Source of the DNA: JACDCY01 sp964350145
GTDB lineage: Bacteria; Gemmatimonadota; Gemmatimonadetes; Gemmatimonadales; Gemmatimonadaceae
Assembly: GCA_964350145.1 (NCBI GenBank)
Contig: CAYGJL010000002.1
Location: forward strand, 36,301-100,300
Direction: 5' to 3'
Length of the DNA: 64,000 nt
Position numbers and translations under genes: made by a program
Notes under the pieces: generated by a model
The model's input: only the letters and a program-made list of their open reading frames with translations
What the model was told of the DNA's origin: nothing
Database searches by the model: none
Shown: positions 25,284 through 35,654 of the stretch, piece after piece
Layout: each line of letters begins with the position of its first letter
How positions within the stretch are numbered: position 1 is the first letter of the stretch

Positions 25284-26759
25284 ATGGATCCAGACAACAC
25301 GAATCCGCAGCCGTCGTCCGCCACGGACGAGTCGAGACCTGAGCCGTCGGTGCAGGACCGGTCCGACGACCGCCCCGGCTCGCCGAGCCCGAGCGACAGC
25401 CCCGAGCGCAACAACCCCGGCGGCCAGGAGCAGCAGCAGCAGGATCGTCCTCGCGGTCGGCAACAGGGTGGCAATCGAGAACGCCAACAGGGACCGCCCG
25501 GCGATGGGGACACGCGCAGGAACGGACGCCGTGGACCGAACCCGCGGCACGGCAGACGGGGACGTGGACACGGGCCGCGCCGCGACAGACAGTCGCAGCC
25601 ACAGCAGCAGCAGGACCAGCAGCCTCCCGCGCCGGTCGTCGCCGATGCGGAAGCGACCGGGTGGTTCGATCCACAGCGCGACAGCGGGTTCATCCGCCAG
25701 GCCGCCAACAGTTACCTCCCCGACCCGTCCGATCCGATGGTGCCCGGACATCTCGTGCGCCAGCTGGGACTGCGCCGGGGCGACGAGATCAACGCGACCA
25801 CGGGCCGCGATCAGCGCAATCGCACTGTCGTCGTCGATGTCCGAACGATCAACGATGCCGACCCCGCGACGGCTGCCAGACGCCCCGATTTCGGTTCGCT
25901 CACCGCGTCGTATCCCGACCGCAAGCTCAAGCTGGAGACGGGCAAACCCGCCAAGGGCGGACCCGAGGTGACGCGCCGTGCCATCGACCTCATCGCTCCG
26001 ATCGGCTACGGCCAGCGTGCGCTGATCGTCGCGCCGGCGCGCGCCGGAAAGACCATGCTCCTCCAGGCGATAACCGAGGGAGTCGCGGTAAATCATCCGC
26101 AGGCCGTGCTGCTCGTGCTGCTCGTGGACGAGCGTCCGGAGGAAGTCAGCGAGATGATCACATGGGGGTACGGCGAGGTCGTCGCGTCCAGCTTCGACAT
26201 GCCGGCCAACCGCCACACCGACGTCGCCGAGATCACGCTGGAACGGGCGCGCCGCCTCGTGGAACTCGGTCGCGACGTCGTGATCGTGCTCGATTCCATC
26301 ACCCGCCTTGCACGCGCGCACAACACCGTGGAGCGTGGCACCGGACGCACCCTGTCCGGCGGGCTCGACGCCACCGCCATGGCGAAGCCGAAGGCGTTTT
26401 TTGGCTCGGCCCGCGCGGTCGCGGAACAGCACGGCGGGGGCTCGCTCACGATCATCGCGACCGCTCTCGTCGAGACCGGCTCGCGCATGGACGACGTCAT
26501 CTTCGAGGAGTTCAAGGGCACCGGAAACTGCGAGATCAAGCTCGACCGGACGCTGGCCGAGAAACGCATTTTCCCGGCGATCGACATCGGCACTAGCGGC
26601 ACCCGCCGGGAGGAAAAGCTCTTTCGGCCGGAGCAGCTGGACCACGTCTACACGCTGCGCCGGGGGCTCCAGCAGATGCCCTCGACCTCGGCCATGGAAT
26701 GGCTGATCAAGCGGATCGCCTCCACCCCCGGTAACGACGCCCTGCTGGAGGGCCTCTAA
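25284..26759 (+). CDS. rho: Transcription termination factor Rho
   Basis: 491 residues; hexameric RNA-dependent ATPase that ends transcription. Residues 1-115 are a hydrophilic, Gln/Arg/Pro/Gly-rich extension (EQQQQDRPRGRQQGG) of the kind seen in high-GC bacteria, which can add RNA affinity. The primary RNA-binding domain follows (ATGWFDPQRDSGFIRQ). The ATPase has Walker A APARAGKTMLLQ, Walker B VVIVLDSITRLARA, the Q-loop area SGGLDATAMAKPKAFFGSAR and R-loop GTGNCEIKLDR. All key residues appear intact. It is followed after 28 nt by the Omp85 gene. Confidence 0.97.
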   Translation: MDPDNTNPQPSSATDESRPEPSVQDRSDDRPGSPSPSDSPERNNPGGQEQQQQDRPRGRQQGGNRERQQGPPGDGDTRRNGRRGPNPRHGRRGRGHGPRRDRQSQPQQQQDQQPPAPVVADAEATGWFDPQRDSGFIRQAANSYLPDPSDPMVPGHLVRQLGLRRGDEINATTGRDQRNRTVVVDVRTINDADPATAARRPDFGSLTASYPDRKLKLETGKPAKGGPEVTRRAIDLIAPIGYGQRALIVAPARAGKTMLLQAITEGVAVNHPQAVLLVLLVDERPEEVSEMITWGYGEVVASSFDMPANRHTDVAEITLERARRLVELGRDVVIVLDSITRLARAHNTVERGTGRTLSGGLDATAMAKPKAFFGSARAVAEQHGGGSLTIIATALVETGSRMDDVIFEEFKGTGNCEIKLDRTLAEKRIFPAIDIGTSGTRREEKLFRPEQLDHVYTLRRGLQQMPSTSAMEWLIKRIASTPGNDALLEGL

Positions 26760-26787
26760 CGGCCCACGGCTTGCTCCTGCGGGGTAC

Positions 26788-29043
26788 ATGCACCTGAGTC
26801 CGAAGCGCTCGGCCCCGTCCAGGGTTGGCGCCGCCTTGTTAATGTGCCTCGCCGCGGCTTTCGGGGCGCTGGCACCCGCGCCCGTTTCGGCCCAGGATGA
26901 GGAAGAAAAACCCGAGGTGGTAGACCTCAGGTTCCAGGGCGTCAAGTCGCTCAAGCTCGACGAGCTCCGCGCGAGCATCGTCACCGACGAATCGCACTGC
27001 GAGAGCTTCTTCCTCCGGCCAGTCTGCTGGTTCAACAAGAGCAAGCTGTTCTACGAGCGGAGCTATCTGGATCGCGACGAGCTTGTCCGCGACATGCTCC
27101 GCCTGCGCGTGTTTTACTGGAAGCGCGGCTTCCGCGAGACCCAGGTAGACACCGTGATCGCGCCGCGCGACCGCGACAAGGTCGCCGTCACGTTCATGGT
27201 GGACGAAGGTCCTCCCACGATCGTCAGCGACGTCTCCGTGACGCAGGCCGCCCCCGTCCTCCCGAGCCGCGCGATCGAGCGGCGCACGCTGCTCCAGCGG
27301 GGCGATCCGCTCAACATGATCAAGCTCGACTCCATGCGCGTGCGGCTGGAAACCGCCCTGTGGGACCGCGGCTACGCCGACGCGATCGTGGACACGTCCA
27401 TCGCGGTCGCCCGTGACGGACTCTCGGCATCCATCGCGGTGAACATCAACCCGCGCTGGCTCACCACCATCGACAGCATTCACGTTCATGGCAACGAGAA
27501 GGTCTCCATCCGCACGATCCGCCGGTCGCTGACCTTCGAGGAGGGCGATCGCTATCACCGCTCCGACCTGCTCCGCAGCCAGCGGAATCTGTACGAGTCG
27601 AACCTCTTCCGCCGCGCGGTCATCGCGCTCTCGACGGAAGAGACGGGAATCGATTCCACCAAGATCGTAGACATCACCCTGCAGGAATCGCCGCCTCGCG
27701 AAGCCAGGCTCAGCTTCGGGTTCACCACCGCGGACTTCGTGCAGGCCGAAGGCAGGTACACGGACTTCAACTTCACCGGCGGAGCGCGGCGGCTGACGGT
27801 TACGGGCGCGGTCGGCAACCTGTTCGCCAAGCAGCTGAACAACAAGCTCATCTTCTCGGATAATTACGTGAACGTCGGCAGCGACCGGAGCCCGTATTTC
27901 GCGCCGACGTACAATGCCAGCGCCGAGCTGCAGCAGCCGTGGTTCGGCTCGGCGCGCAATGCACTCGCGCTGTCGGTGTTCACGCACCGGCGCAGCGCGC
28001 CGGGCATCTATGTGGACCGCGGCTACGGGTCGAGCGCGACGTTCACCCGCGAGGTGGCGCTGCGCACGCCCGTCAGCTTGAACTATCGCTTCGAGGTGAC
28101 CACCGTCGAGGCCGGAGACGTGTACTTCTGCGTCAACTTCGGCGTGTGCGATCGTCCGACGCTCGACGCGCTGCGCGGATCTCAGCGCATCTCTCCGCTC
28201 ACGCTCACGGGCAACATTGACCGCACCAACGATCCGTTCTCCCCCACTCAGGGCTTCCGCGGCCGCAGCGCGCTCGAGCACGCGTCGGGCTTCACCGCCT
28301 CCGACTATCGCTACAACCGCGCGTCCGCCGAGGCGGCGGCGTTCCGGAGAATCCGGCGGCGGGGAGTGCTCGGCGGCCATATCCGGCTCGGCTGGGTCAA
28401 GGGAGTGGCGAGCACGGGCGAGGCGCTCGGCGGACTGGAAGGCGAGCAGATCCTGCACCCGCGCACGCGCTTCTTCGCCGGCGGCGCGCAGTCCGTTCGC
28501 GGGTTCGGTGAGAACCAGCTGGGTCCGCGCGTGCTTACCGTGTCGGCCGTGGAGCTGCGCGCCGGCAAGCTGTCGAAGGACGGCCCGCTCGCGTGCCCGG
28601 AGTCGACGGCGATCACCGACTGCGATCCCAATTCAGTGGCGTTCCAGGACAAAGTCTTTCAGCCACGTCCGCTCGGCGGCAACACCGTCGCGGAAGCGAG
28701 CATCGAGCTGCGCTTCCCCGTCTGGCGGCAGCTATCCGGCGCGGCCTTCATCGACGCTGGGATCGTGACGCAGAACATCGACCACTCGCTGCCAGGCAGC
28801 CGCGCCGCCGTCACCCCCGGCTTCGGCGTTCGATACCGCTCGCCCGTCGGGCCGATTCGCGTGGACATCGGCATCAACCCGGGCCGGGCCGAGCGGCTGC
28901 CCGTGATCTCCGAGGAGATCGTGGATGGTGAGCGCAGGCTCGTCCGGCTGAACACCCGCCGCGAGTACGCGGTGGCTCGCGGCGGGTTCATGGGGGTACT
29001 GGACCGGATGGTCCTCCACCTCTCGATAGGCGAAGCGTTCTAG
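26788..29043 (+). CDS. Omp85-family outer-membrane assembly protein (TamA/BamA-like)
   Basis: 751 residues with an N-terminal signal (AFGALAPAPVSAQ). Several POTRA domains lie at about 35-350 (VVDLRFQGVKSLKLDELR, IDSIHVHGNEKVSIRTI). The C-terminal barrel (~400-751) contains the motif VRGFGENQLGP (the VRGF/Y signature) and ends LHLSIGEAF with a terminal Phe. It inserts or assembles outer-membrane proteins. Direct overlap with tamB (TAGTG, one shared base) favours a TamA-like role; if no other bamA exists in the genome it could serve as BamA. Confidence 0.88.
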   Translation: MHLSPKRSAPSRVGAALLMCLAAAFGALAPAPVSAQDEEEKPEVVDLRFQGVKSLKLDELRASIVTDESHCESFFLRPVCWFNKSKLFYERSYLDRDELVRDMLRLRVFYWKRGFRETQVDTVIAPRDRDKVAVTFMVDEGPPTIVSDVSVTQAAPVLPSRAIERRTLLQRGDPLNMIKLDSMRVRLETALWDRGYADAIVDTSIAVARDGLSASIAVNINPRWLTTIDSIHVHGNEKVSIRTIRRSLTFEEGDRYHRSDLLRSQRNLYESNLFRRAVIALSTEETGIDSTKIVDITLQESPPREARLSFGFTTADFVQAEGRYTDFNFTGGARRLTVTGAVGNLFAKQLNNKLIFSDNYVNVGSDRSPYFAPTYNASAELQQPWFGSARNALALSVFTHRRSAPGIYVDRGYGSSATFTREVALRTPVSLNYRFEVTTVEAGDVYFCVNFGVCDRPTLDALRGSQRISPLTLTGNIDRTNDPFSPTQGFRGRSALEHASGFTASDYRYNRASAEAAAFRRIRRRGVLGGHIRLGWVKGVASTGEALGGLEGEQILHPRTRFFAGGAQSVRGFGENQLGPRVLTVSAVELRAGKLSKDGPLACPESTAITDCDPNSVAFQDKVFQPRPLGGNTVAEASIELRFPVWRQLSGAAFIDAGIVTQNIDHSLPGSRAAVTPGFGVRYRSPVGPIRVDIGINPGRAERLPVISEEIVDGERRLVRLNTRREYAVARGGFMGVLDRMVLHLSIGEAF

Positions 29044-32000
29044 TGACCGCGCCGACCGCCTCGCCGCGGCACGGCTACAGGCCCGCGTTCCGGAAGAAGC
29101 ACGCGGGCATCGCGGGGCTCGTCGTCGCCGGAATCGTCCTGCTCGCGGCGGTGGGCGTGGTCATCGTCACCCAGACCGACGTCGGCCGGAACTTCGCGCG
29201 CGACCGCGTGGTGGACATTCTCACGCGCAACTCGCGCGGGGTAATCAAGATCGGAGAGGTGCACGGCAATCTCCTGCGCGACGTCACCCTGGTTGGCGTC
29301 TCGATCACCGACAGCAGCGGCGCGCCGCTCATCATCGCCGATACGATCTACACCGAGTACGGGCTTCGCGCGCTGCTCGGAAAGCGCATTGTTCTGTCCA
29401 ATCTGCGAATCGTGAACGCGCACGTGGTGATCGAGCGGTTTTCCGGGCAGAAGTGGAACTACGACAGGATCTTTCCGCGCGACACCGTGCCACAGACCGG
29501 CCCGCGCGAGCCGGGCTGGGGGACCTGGATCCGATTTGCCGACGTCACGCTGGTGAACGTGGACCTCACCACGCGTGTGCCCTGGACGCCCGGCGGCGGA
29601 AAGGGGGATCCGGATCGCGAGATAACGCAGGCGCTCGCGGGCGAAGGCCGCGTAAAAATCATCCGCGTCCCGGGCGGATTCCAGAACGTCTCCGAGTATC
29701 GCGACATCCACGCGCGCATGCCGGTGGTGCGGCTCAACGATCCGGATTTCAGGGTCGCGCTAATCGATGTCGCGTCGGGCCGGCTGCACGCGATCCCGTT
29801 TAATCCGCCGTCGCTCGTCCTGCGCGCGTTCACCGGCAAGATCCAGTTCAACAAGGACTCGGTGTGGTGGGCCGATGCACGCGCCGAAACGGGCGGCACG
29901 CGCGCGATCGCGTCCGGCAGGTACACGCTGGACGGCGCGGATCTGCGACTGAGGATGCGCGCCAACCCGTTCTCGCCGGCCGACGTCCGCTGGGTGCTGC
30001 CGCAGCTGCCGGAGCGCGGCAGCGGCTCGCTCGACTTCTCGATGGACTGGGAGGGCGACAGCGCGATGTACCTCGTGGAGAACGCGGACGTCAGGCTCGG
30101 CGACGCGCACATCGCCGGAAAGATCGGCGTCACCGATACCGACACGCTCGCGTTCCACGCGGCGGATCTCCGCTTCTCCCGCGTCAGCACCGCGCTCCTG
30201 GACCAGGTGCTCGGCGTCTCCTGGCCGCCGCGCCCCGGAGTGCTATCCGGCCGCGCGCGCTTCGACGGTGGCTTCAACTCGCTGCAGGTGGACGGCGACG
30301 TGACTTTCGTGGGGCGGGGCACCGGAAGGAACCGCGTCGTCGCCACGGGCGAGCTCGGCGTCGGCGAATACTTCCGCGCGCGCAATCTCCGCCTCCGGCT
30401 GCTGCCGGTGACCGCGGAGATGGCGAAGGTGATCATTCCCGACATCCCGTTCGGTGGGACGTTCACGGGGAACGCCGTCCTCAACGGATCGACCGGCAGT
30501 ACGCTAGTGGCCACCGGCGACGTAACCCACGTCGAGGCTGGTAACCGATCCCGCGGAATCGGTCGTGTCGCCATCAGGCCGCGCGGCGGGCGCGCGTGGC
30601 TCGACGTGGACGCGCGGTTCGCTCCTCTGGCGCTGGCCATTGCCGGGCAGTTCGCGCCCGCGCTCGGACTCCGCGGCTCCGTGACCGGGCCGGTGCGATT
30701 CACTGGAACGCTGCGCGACTTCACGGTGAACACGACGCTCGCCGCCTCGGGCGGCGGCGACATCGCGATCAACGGCCGCGTGGACCTCGAGGGACGTGCG
30801 ACCGCCTATGACCTGCGCTTGAACGCCGCGCTGTTCAACGCGAGCTCCGTCTCGAGCCGCGCGCCGCGCACCGCGCTCACCGCGACCGCGCACATCGTCG
30901 GTACCGGCACGGATCCGGAGACGATGCGCGGGAATCTCGTGGCTGACCTCCGCACGTCCACGTGGGACACTCTCGCGCTCGACTCCGCCAAGGTGCGAGT
31001 GGCGTTCGCCGACGGGCTCGCGCGCTTCGACACTCTGACCGTGAGCGTGCCGCAGGGGCAACTCGACGCGCAGGGTACGTTCGGGCTCAGCGAGCGGCGG
31101 CAAGGCGAGCTGCGGTACAGCGTCGTGATTGACACGCTGTCGGCGTTGGAGGGAGTCATCGGCACCGATACGGGCGTGGTGCAGCCGCGACCGCGCATTC
31201 TCGCCACGCGCGTCGAGAGAGCGCGCGCGGACTCGCTGCGGATCGCGCGGGAGACCGAGGTAGAGCGCGCCGTGACCGGCCGGCGAGTGCCGCCGATCGC
31301 GGTGGACACGCCGAGTGTCATCCCGCGCGGGCTGCTGGCGGGCATGCTGCGCGCGGAGGGCGTCGCCACGGGCAACATCAAGAACTTCGGTCTGCGTGGC
31401 ACCGCGCGCGGCACGAATCTGGTTGCGCGCGGGCAGCGCGTGGGCCGGCTGACGGCCGACTACGAGTGGGCCGGCGCGCGCACGCCCGAGTCGCGGCTGG
31501 TGGTGGACGCGCAGCTCGCCGACGCGCGGCTGGCGGGCTTCGCGCTCGACAGCATCGACGCGCACGTCAGCTACACGCGGCCGGGCGGTACCACGGAGAT
31601 CACCATCCACCAGGACGACAAGACGCAGTACGCGCTGGCCGCGCAGTACCGGCTACACTCCGACCATCGCGAGCTGCACCTCGACAACATGCGGCTGCAG
31701 TTCGACACGACGCTGTGGACCAGCACGCAGCCGTCGCAGATCGAATGGGGGACGCGAGGCTTCATGGTCCGCACGCTCGAGCTGACCAATCCGGCCGGCG
31801 GGCGCATCTTCGTCGACGGCCTGATTCCCCGCGAGGGGAACGCCGACCTGCGGCTCGCCGTGGACCGGTTCGAGATCGCCGACGTCGCGTCGCTGCTGCA
31901 GAGTGACATCAGCGCGCGGGGCCTCCTCTCCCTGGACGTGAACGCGACCGGGACGATGGCCGAGCCGACCTTCAAGGGCGCGTTTGGCGCAACCGACTTC

Positions 32001-33647
32001 GTGTACAGCGAGACGCGCCTGCCGGAAGTGCACGGCACCGTCGATTACGCCGACGAGACCCTCACTGGACGCGTAGATGGCACCCTCGCCAACGGCCGCT
32101 CGGTAATCCTCGCGGAAGGCACGATTCCGGTGAACCTCGCTCTCACTGGCGTCACCGGCTCGCGGATACCGAGAGACCGGCAGATCGCGTTGCGAGTCGC
32201 GGCGGACAGCTTCCCGGTCGAGATACTGCCGCAGCTGAACAGCTACGTGACGAACGTGCGAGGTCGCGCCAGCGGCGACGTCACCATCGCCGGCACGCTC
32301 AGCGCGCCAGCGCTGTCGGGTAACATCGCCATTCACAACGGGAGCGCCAGGATCGCAGCGACGGGGGTGACCGTGCGGCAGGTTCATGGCTCAGTGCGCA
32401 TGACCGGCGACACGGTGGTCGTTGATTCTCTAGTGGGTCGCAGCACGGGACCGTTCCGGGTCAGTGGCGGGGTCGGCGTGGGCTCCTTCCGCGCTCCGTC
32501 GTTCGACCTGCGTCTGACTTCCACGAACGCGCGCATCCTCGACAACGATCACGGTGAGCTGTTCGCAGATCTCGACGTGGCCATGTACGGGCCGTTCAAG
32601 GGCGCGCTTATCAGCGGCGGCGTCCGGATCCGCGAGGGCGTGCTGTACATCCCCACTCCGGAAGACCGCGAGGTCATCGGCGCGGACGACCCGGCACTAT
32701 TCGCCGTGCTGGACACCGCGCTCACGCCGGCGACCGAGATATTTCCGGCGCAGTCGCCGCTGCTCGCGAACCTCCGGGTCGATCTCAACCTGCGCGTCGA
32801 GCGCGACGTCTTCGTGCGCGCGCCGAACGTGAACGTCGAGGTGTACACCGACGGCGACCTCATCGTCCGCGCGGACCGCTCCAAGGAGTCGCTCACTCTC
32901 GACGGGATCTTGCTCAGCGACCGCGGTGACTACGTGTTCTTCAGCCGCAGGTTCAAGATCAGGCGCGGATCGGCAACGTTCGTCGGACAGACCGAGATCA
33001 ACCCCACTCTGCAGATCCAGGGCGAGTACGAGGTCCGGCTTCCAACGCGCGAGGCGATCAACATCCAGATCGTGATCGGCGGCACGCTCAGGAGCCCGAA
33101 GATCACGCTCACCAGCGACGCGCAACCGCCGTTGGCGCAGAGCGACATCCTCAGCTATCTGGCGTTCGGCCAGTCGGGCACTACGCTGACGCAGCTGGGC
33201 GGTTCCGCGCTGTCCACCGGCGGCGGCGCGGGCAACCTGGTCGGCACCGGCGCCGCGCTCGCGACGAAGCAGCTTGCGGCGGTTGCCCTCGGCGTCTTCA
33301 CCGAAGAAATCGCGGCCGAAGCCGCCCGCTCGCTCGGCGCCGACGTGCTGATCATTTCGCCGGCCGAGATTCAGACGGATGTCGGCAGCTTCCTGCGCAG
33401 CACCGAGGTGGAGTTCGGCAAGTACGTGAACCCGCACACGTTCATCTCCGTCACGGGTCGGCCAGATCCGGCCGCGCTACGGCGCCCTGGCTTCACCCTC
33501 GAGCACCGCTTCCCGTCCATGCCAGGCTACCGGATCGAGGTCGCGCTGGAGCCGCGCTACCAGCTGCGCGTGCCCACGCTGCAGCTGCGCGAGCCCATAA
33601 CACGCAGCGTGCTGGGAATGTTTTTGATCAGAGAGTGGAGATACTAA
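29043..33647 (+). CDS. tamB: Translocation and assembly module protein TamB (AsmA-like superfamily)
   Basis: 1534 residues. An N-terminal inner-membrane anchor (AGLVVAGIVLLAAVGVVIV) is followed by a very long repeated beta-strand (beta-taco) region and the C-terminal DUF490/TamB domain, seen in QSDILSYLAFGQSG and LRVDLNLRVERDVFVRAPN. It ends in aromatic EWRY. TamB bridges the periplasm, moving lipids or helping outer-membrane proteins together with an Omp85 partner. The GTG start shares a base with the Omp85 stop, so the two are translationally coupled. Length is above the ~1260 residues of Escherichia coli TamB. Confidence 0.9.
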   Translation: MTAPTASPRHGYRPAFRKKHAGIAGLVVAGIVLLAAVGVVIVTQTDVGRNFARDRVVDILTRNSRGVIKIGEVHGNLLRDVTLVGVSITDSSGAPLIIADTIYTEYGLRALLGKRIVLSNLRIVNAHVVIERFSGQKWNYDRIFPRDTVPQTGPREPGWGTWIRFADVTLVNVDLTTRVPWTPGGGKGDPDREITQALAGEGRVKIIRVPGGFQNVSEYRDIHARMPVVRLNDPDFRVALIDVASGRLHAIPFNPPSLVLRAFTGKIQFNKDSVWWADARAETGGTRAIASGRYTLDGADLRLRMRANPFSPADVRWVLPQLPERGSGSLDFSMDWEGDSAMYLVENADVRLGDAHIAGKIGVTDTDTLAFHAADLRFSRVSTALLDQVLGVSWPPRPGVLSGRARFDGGFNSLQVDGDVTFVGRGTGRNRVVATGELGVGEYFRARNLRLRLLPVTAEMAKVIIPDIPFGGTFTGNAVLNGSTGSTLVATGDVTHVEAGNRSRGIGRVAIRPRGGRAWLDVDARFAPLALAIAGQFAPALGLRGSVTGPVRFTGTLRDFTVNTTLAASGGGDIAINGRVDLEGRATAYDLRLNAALFNASSVSSRAPRTALTATAHIVGTGTDPETMRGNLVADLRTSTWDTLALDSAKVRVAFADGLARFDTLTVSVPQGQLDAQGTFGLSERRQGELRYSVVIDTLSALEGVIGTDTGVVQPRPRILATRVERARADSLRIARETEVERAVTGRRVPPIAVDTPSVIPRGLLAGMLRAEGVATGNIKNFGLRGTARGTNLVARGQRVGRLTADYEWAGARTPESRLVVDAQLADARLAGFALDSIDAHVSYTRPGGTTEITIHQDDKTQYALAAQYRLHSDHRELHLDNMRLQFDTTLWTSTQPSQIEWGTRGFMVRTLELTNPAGGRIFVDGLIPREGNADLRLAVDRFEIADVASLLQSDISARGLLSLDVNATGTMAEPTFKGAFGATDFVYSETRLPEVHGTVDYADETLTGRVDGTLANGRSVILAEGTIPVNLALTGVTGSRIPRDRQIALRVAADSFPVEILPQLNSYVTNVRGRASGDVTIAGTLSAPALSGNIAIHNGSARIAATGVTVRQVHGSVRMTGDTVVVDSLVGRSTGPFRVSGGVGVGSFRAPSFDLRLTSTNARILDNDHGELFADLDVAMYGPFKGALISGGVRIREGVLYIPTPEDREVIGADDPALFAVLDTALTPATEIFPAQSPLLANLRVDLNLRVERDVFVRAPNVNVEVYTDGDLIVRADRSKESLTLDGILLSDRGDYVFFSRRFKIRRGSATFVGQTEINPTLQIQGEYEVRLPTREAINIQIVIGGTLRSPKITLTSDAQPPLAQSDILSYLAFGQSGTTLTQLGGSALSTGGGAGNLVGTGAALATKQLAAVALGVFTEEIAAEAARSLGADVLIISPAEIQTDVGSFLRSTEVEFGKYVNPHTFISVTGRPDPAALRRPGFTLEHRFPSMPGYRIEVALEPRYQLRVPTLQLREPITRSVLGMFLIREWRY

Positions 33648-33653
33648 CAGCGG

Positions 33654-33768
33654 CTGTTAGCTATTAGCTATTAGCTATTGGCTATTGGCTGTTGGCTGTT
33701 GGCTTGGAGCGGAACGACGGGAACTGCGATGCGGTAGCTAAGAGCCAATAGCCAGCAGCCAACAGCTA
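33654..33768. repeat. Facing heptanucleotide arrays between convergent genes (CTATTGG/AGCCAAT)
   Basis: Seven heptads, CTGTTAG, CTATTAG x2, CTATTGG x2 and CTGTTGG x2 (33654-33702), face an inverted array AGCCAAT, AGCCAGC, AGCCAAC (33743-33763). Segments 33672-33697 and 33743-33768 pair at most positions, giving a long hairpin suited to bidirectional termination. The minus-strand peptidase stop codon (33766-33768) lies inside the right arm. Confidence 0.9.
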
Positions 33769-35145
33769 CGCCGCCGCGACAGCGGCGGCGTAATGGTCCC
33801 ACATCTCCGCCATCGCCCGCATTCCCAGGCGGAAATTCTCCTCGCTGATCCATTCGTCCGGCGCGTGCGCGTTCTCCCCGGGAAGCCCGAAGCCGACGAG
33901 CAGCACGGGCGCGCCGAGGATTTGCTCGAAGTCGCTGACGACCGGAATCGAGCCACCTTCGCCCGTGATGAACGGTGCCTTGCCGAATGCGGACTCGAGC
34001 GCCTTGCGCGCCGCGTCGAAGATGGGGCCCTTTAGTGCGGCCTTCCACGCGCGCCCGCCGTGCAGGTGCTCGCACGTGACGGTCACTCCCGGCGGCGCGA
34101 CCCGCGCGACGTGCGCCTTCATCAGTCGTTCGATATCCTGCGGCTGCTGGTCGGGAACCAGGCGGCAGCTCACCTTCGCCATCGCGTGGGCCGGCAGCAC
34201 CGTCTTCGCTCCCTCGCCGGTGTAGCCGCTGAGGAGTCCGTTGACCTCGCACGTCGGGCGCGTCCACAGCTTCTCCAACGTCGTGTAACCCTCCTCGCCG
34301 CCGAGCGCCGTGGCACCCACCTCCTTCAGGAAGAGCGCGTCGTCGGCCGGCAGGGCGCGCATCTGCGCGCGAATCTCCGGCTCCCACTCGCGGACCGCGT
34401 CGTAAAAGCCCTTGATGGCTACTCTTCCCTGCTCGTCGTGGAACGTCGCGATGATCTTCGCCAGCGCCGTCGCCGGATTGACGACCGCGCCGCCGTACAT
34501 GCCGGAGTGCAGATCGCTCGCCGGTCCCTGGACGTTGATCTCGAAGTACGCCAAACCGCGCAGCGATGAGAGGATAGACGGCTGGCCGGCCGCGTACATG
34601 GTCGAATCGGAGATCACCACAGCGTCGGCCTTCAGCAGGTCGCGCTGCTTGTCCACGAACTCGGCGAGATTCTCGCTCCCTATCTCTTCCTCTCCCTCGA
34701 TCAGGAAGACGACGTTCACCGGGAGCTTGCCGCGCGTCTTCAGGTGCGCCTCGACCGCCTTGATGTGCAGGAAGAACTGGCCCTTGTCGTCCACCGAGCC
34801 GCGCGCGAATATCTTGCCGTCGCGTATCGTCGGCTCGAACGGAGGCGACGTCCACAACGCCAGCGGCTCCGGCGGCTGCACGTCGTAATGGCCGTAGATC
34901 AGCACGGTGGGCGCACCCGGAGCTTTCCGCCATTCGCCCACGACGATCGGATGCCCCCTGGTCTGGTGGATCTTCGTATCGAAGCCGAGCTCCTTCAGCG
35001 AATCGCGGACCCACTCCGCGGTCCGGGTCATGTCGCCCTTGTGCTCGGACCGCGCGCTGACGCTCGGAATCCGCAGCAGATCGAACAGTTCGTCGCGAAT
35101 CCTCGCGTCGTTCTCGCGCAGGTAGCGGGTGAGGTCTTCAGACAC
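33766..35145 (-). CDS. M20-family dipeptidase / metallopeptidase
   Basis: 459 residues, cytosolic zinc exopeptidase. Metal-site motifs are IYGHYDVQPPEPL (His, Asp), GSVDDKGQ (bridging Asp), LIEGEEEIGSEN (catalytic Glu and metal Glu), ADAVVISDS and, near the C-terminus, FGLPGENAHAPDEW (His ligand). A dimerisation domain is inserted at ~200-330, with DLHSGMYGG. The family includes dipeptidases and acylases. It is probably cotranscribed with crcB upstream (27-nt gap). Confidence 0.9.
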   Translation of the reverse strand: MSEDLTRYLRENDARIRDELFDLLRIPSVSARSEHKGDMTRTAEWVRDSLKELGFDTKIHQTRGHPIVVGEWRKAPGAPTVLIYGHYDVQPPEPLALWTSPPFEPTIRDGKIFARGSVDDKGQFFLHIKAVEAHLKTRGKLPVNVVFLIEGEEEIGSENLAEFVDKQRDLLKADAVVISDSTMYAAGQPSILSSLRGLAYFEINVQGPASDLHSGMYGGAVVNPATALAKIIATFHDEQGRVAIKGFYDAVREWEPEIRAQMRALPADDALFLKEVGATALGGEEGYTTLEKLWTRPTCEVNGLLSGYTGEGAKTVLPAHAMAKVSCRLVPDQQPQDIERLMKAHVARVAPPGVTVTCEHLHGGRAWKAALKGPIFDAARKALESAFGKAPFITGEGGSIPVVSDFEQILGAPVLLVGFGLPGENAHAPDEWISEENFRLGMRAMAEMWDHYAAAVAAA

Positions 35146-35172
35146 GGAGCATCCCGTCCGGACGGCCGGACA

Positions 35173-35556
35173 TCAGCGTGAGTGGTGGGGAATGGCGACG
35201 ACGCCCGCCGCGAATCCGGCGAATACCGCCATGAGCGAGAGCGCCACGCTAGCGGCGACGTACAGCGCCGCCCTCGCGTACTCCCCGCCCTCGAACAGTC
35301 CCAGCGTCTCCGTGGTGAACGCGGAGAACGTGGTGAACCCGCCGCAGAAGCCGACGATCAGCGCCGCGCGCAGGGTCGGGTGCGTCTGGACGTTCATGAA
35401 ACAGCGCAGCAGAAACCCGGCGACAAAAGATCCCGAGACGTTGATCGCCAGGGTGCCGATGGGGAACGCAATGCCGGCCGTGCGTTGCACCACTCCGCCG
35501 AGCAGATATCTAGTGACTGATCCGACGGCGCCGCCCAGGGCTATCATTGCCAGCAT
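35173..35556 (-). CDS. crcB: Fluoride exporter channel CrcB/Fluc
   Basis: 127 residues, four membrane spans. The signature GFCGGFTTFSAFTTETL with its Phe/Thr/Ser track is clear, as is the early GGAVGSVTRYLL. Dual-topology dimers expel fluoride. The start is ATG at 35556, with a second in-frame ATG at 35547. No fluoride riboswitch was recognised upstream. Confidence 0.92.
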   Translation of the reverse strand: MLAMIALGGAVGSVTRYLLGGVVQRTAGIAFPIGTLAINVSGSFVAGFLLRCFMNVQTHPTLRAALIVGFCGGFTTFSAFTTETLGLFEGGEYARAALYVAASVALSLMAVFAGFAAGVVAIPHHSR

Positions 35557-35654
35557 CCATACAAGTTATTACGGCGTATCGTTCTCGGCGATGCTGGGGC
35601 CAAACTACGGAGAGCGTTTCCGCTGGTCGGAATTATGCAAAGCTTCCAAACGCA

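Noticed and set aside
26839..28458. 539-codon minus-strand open frame opposite the Omp85 gene
   Set aside because: Shadow frame; the sense strand holds POTRA and barrel motifs.
35557..35654. Possible fluoride riboswitch upstream of crcB
   Set aside because: The conserved fluoride-aptamer segments could not be found on the minus strand of this gap.
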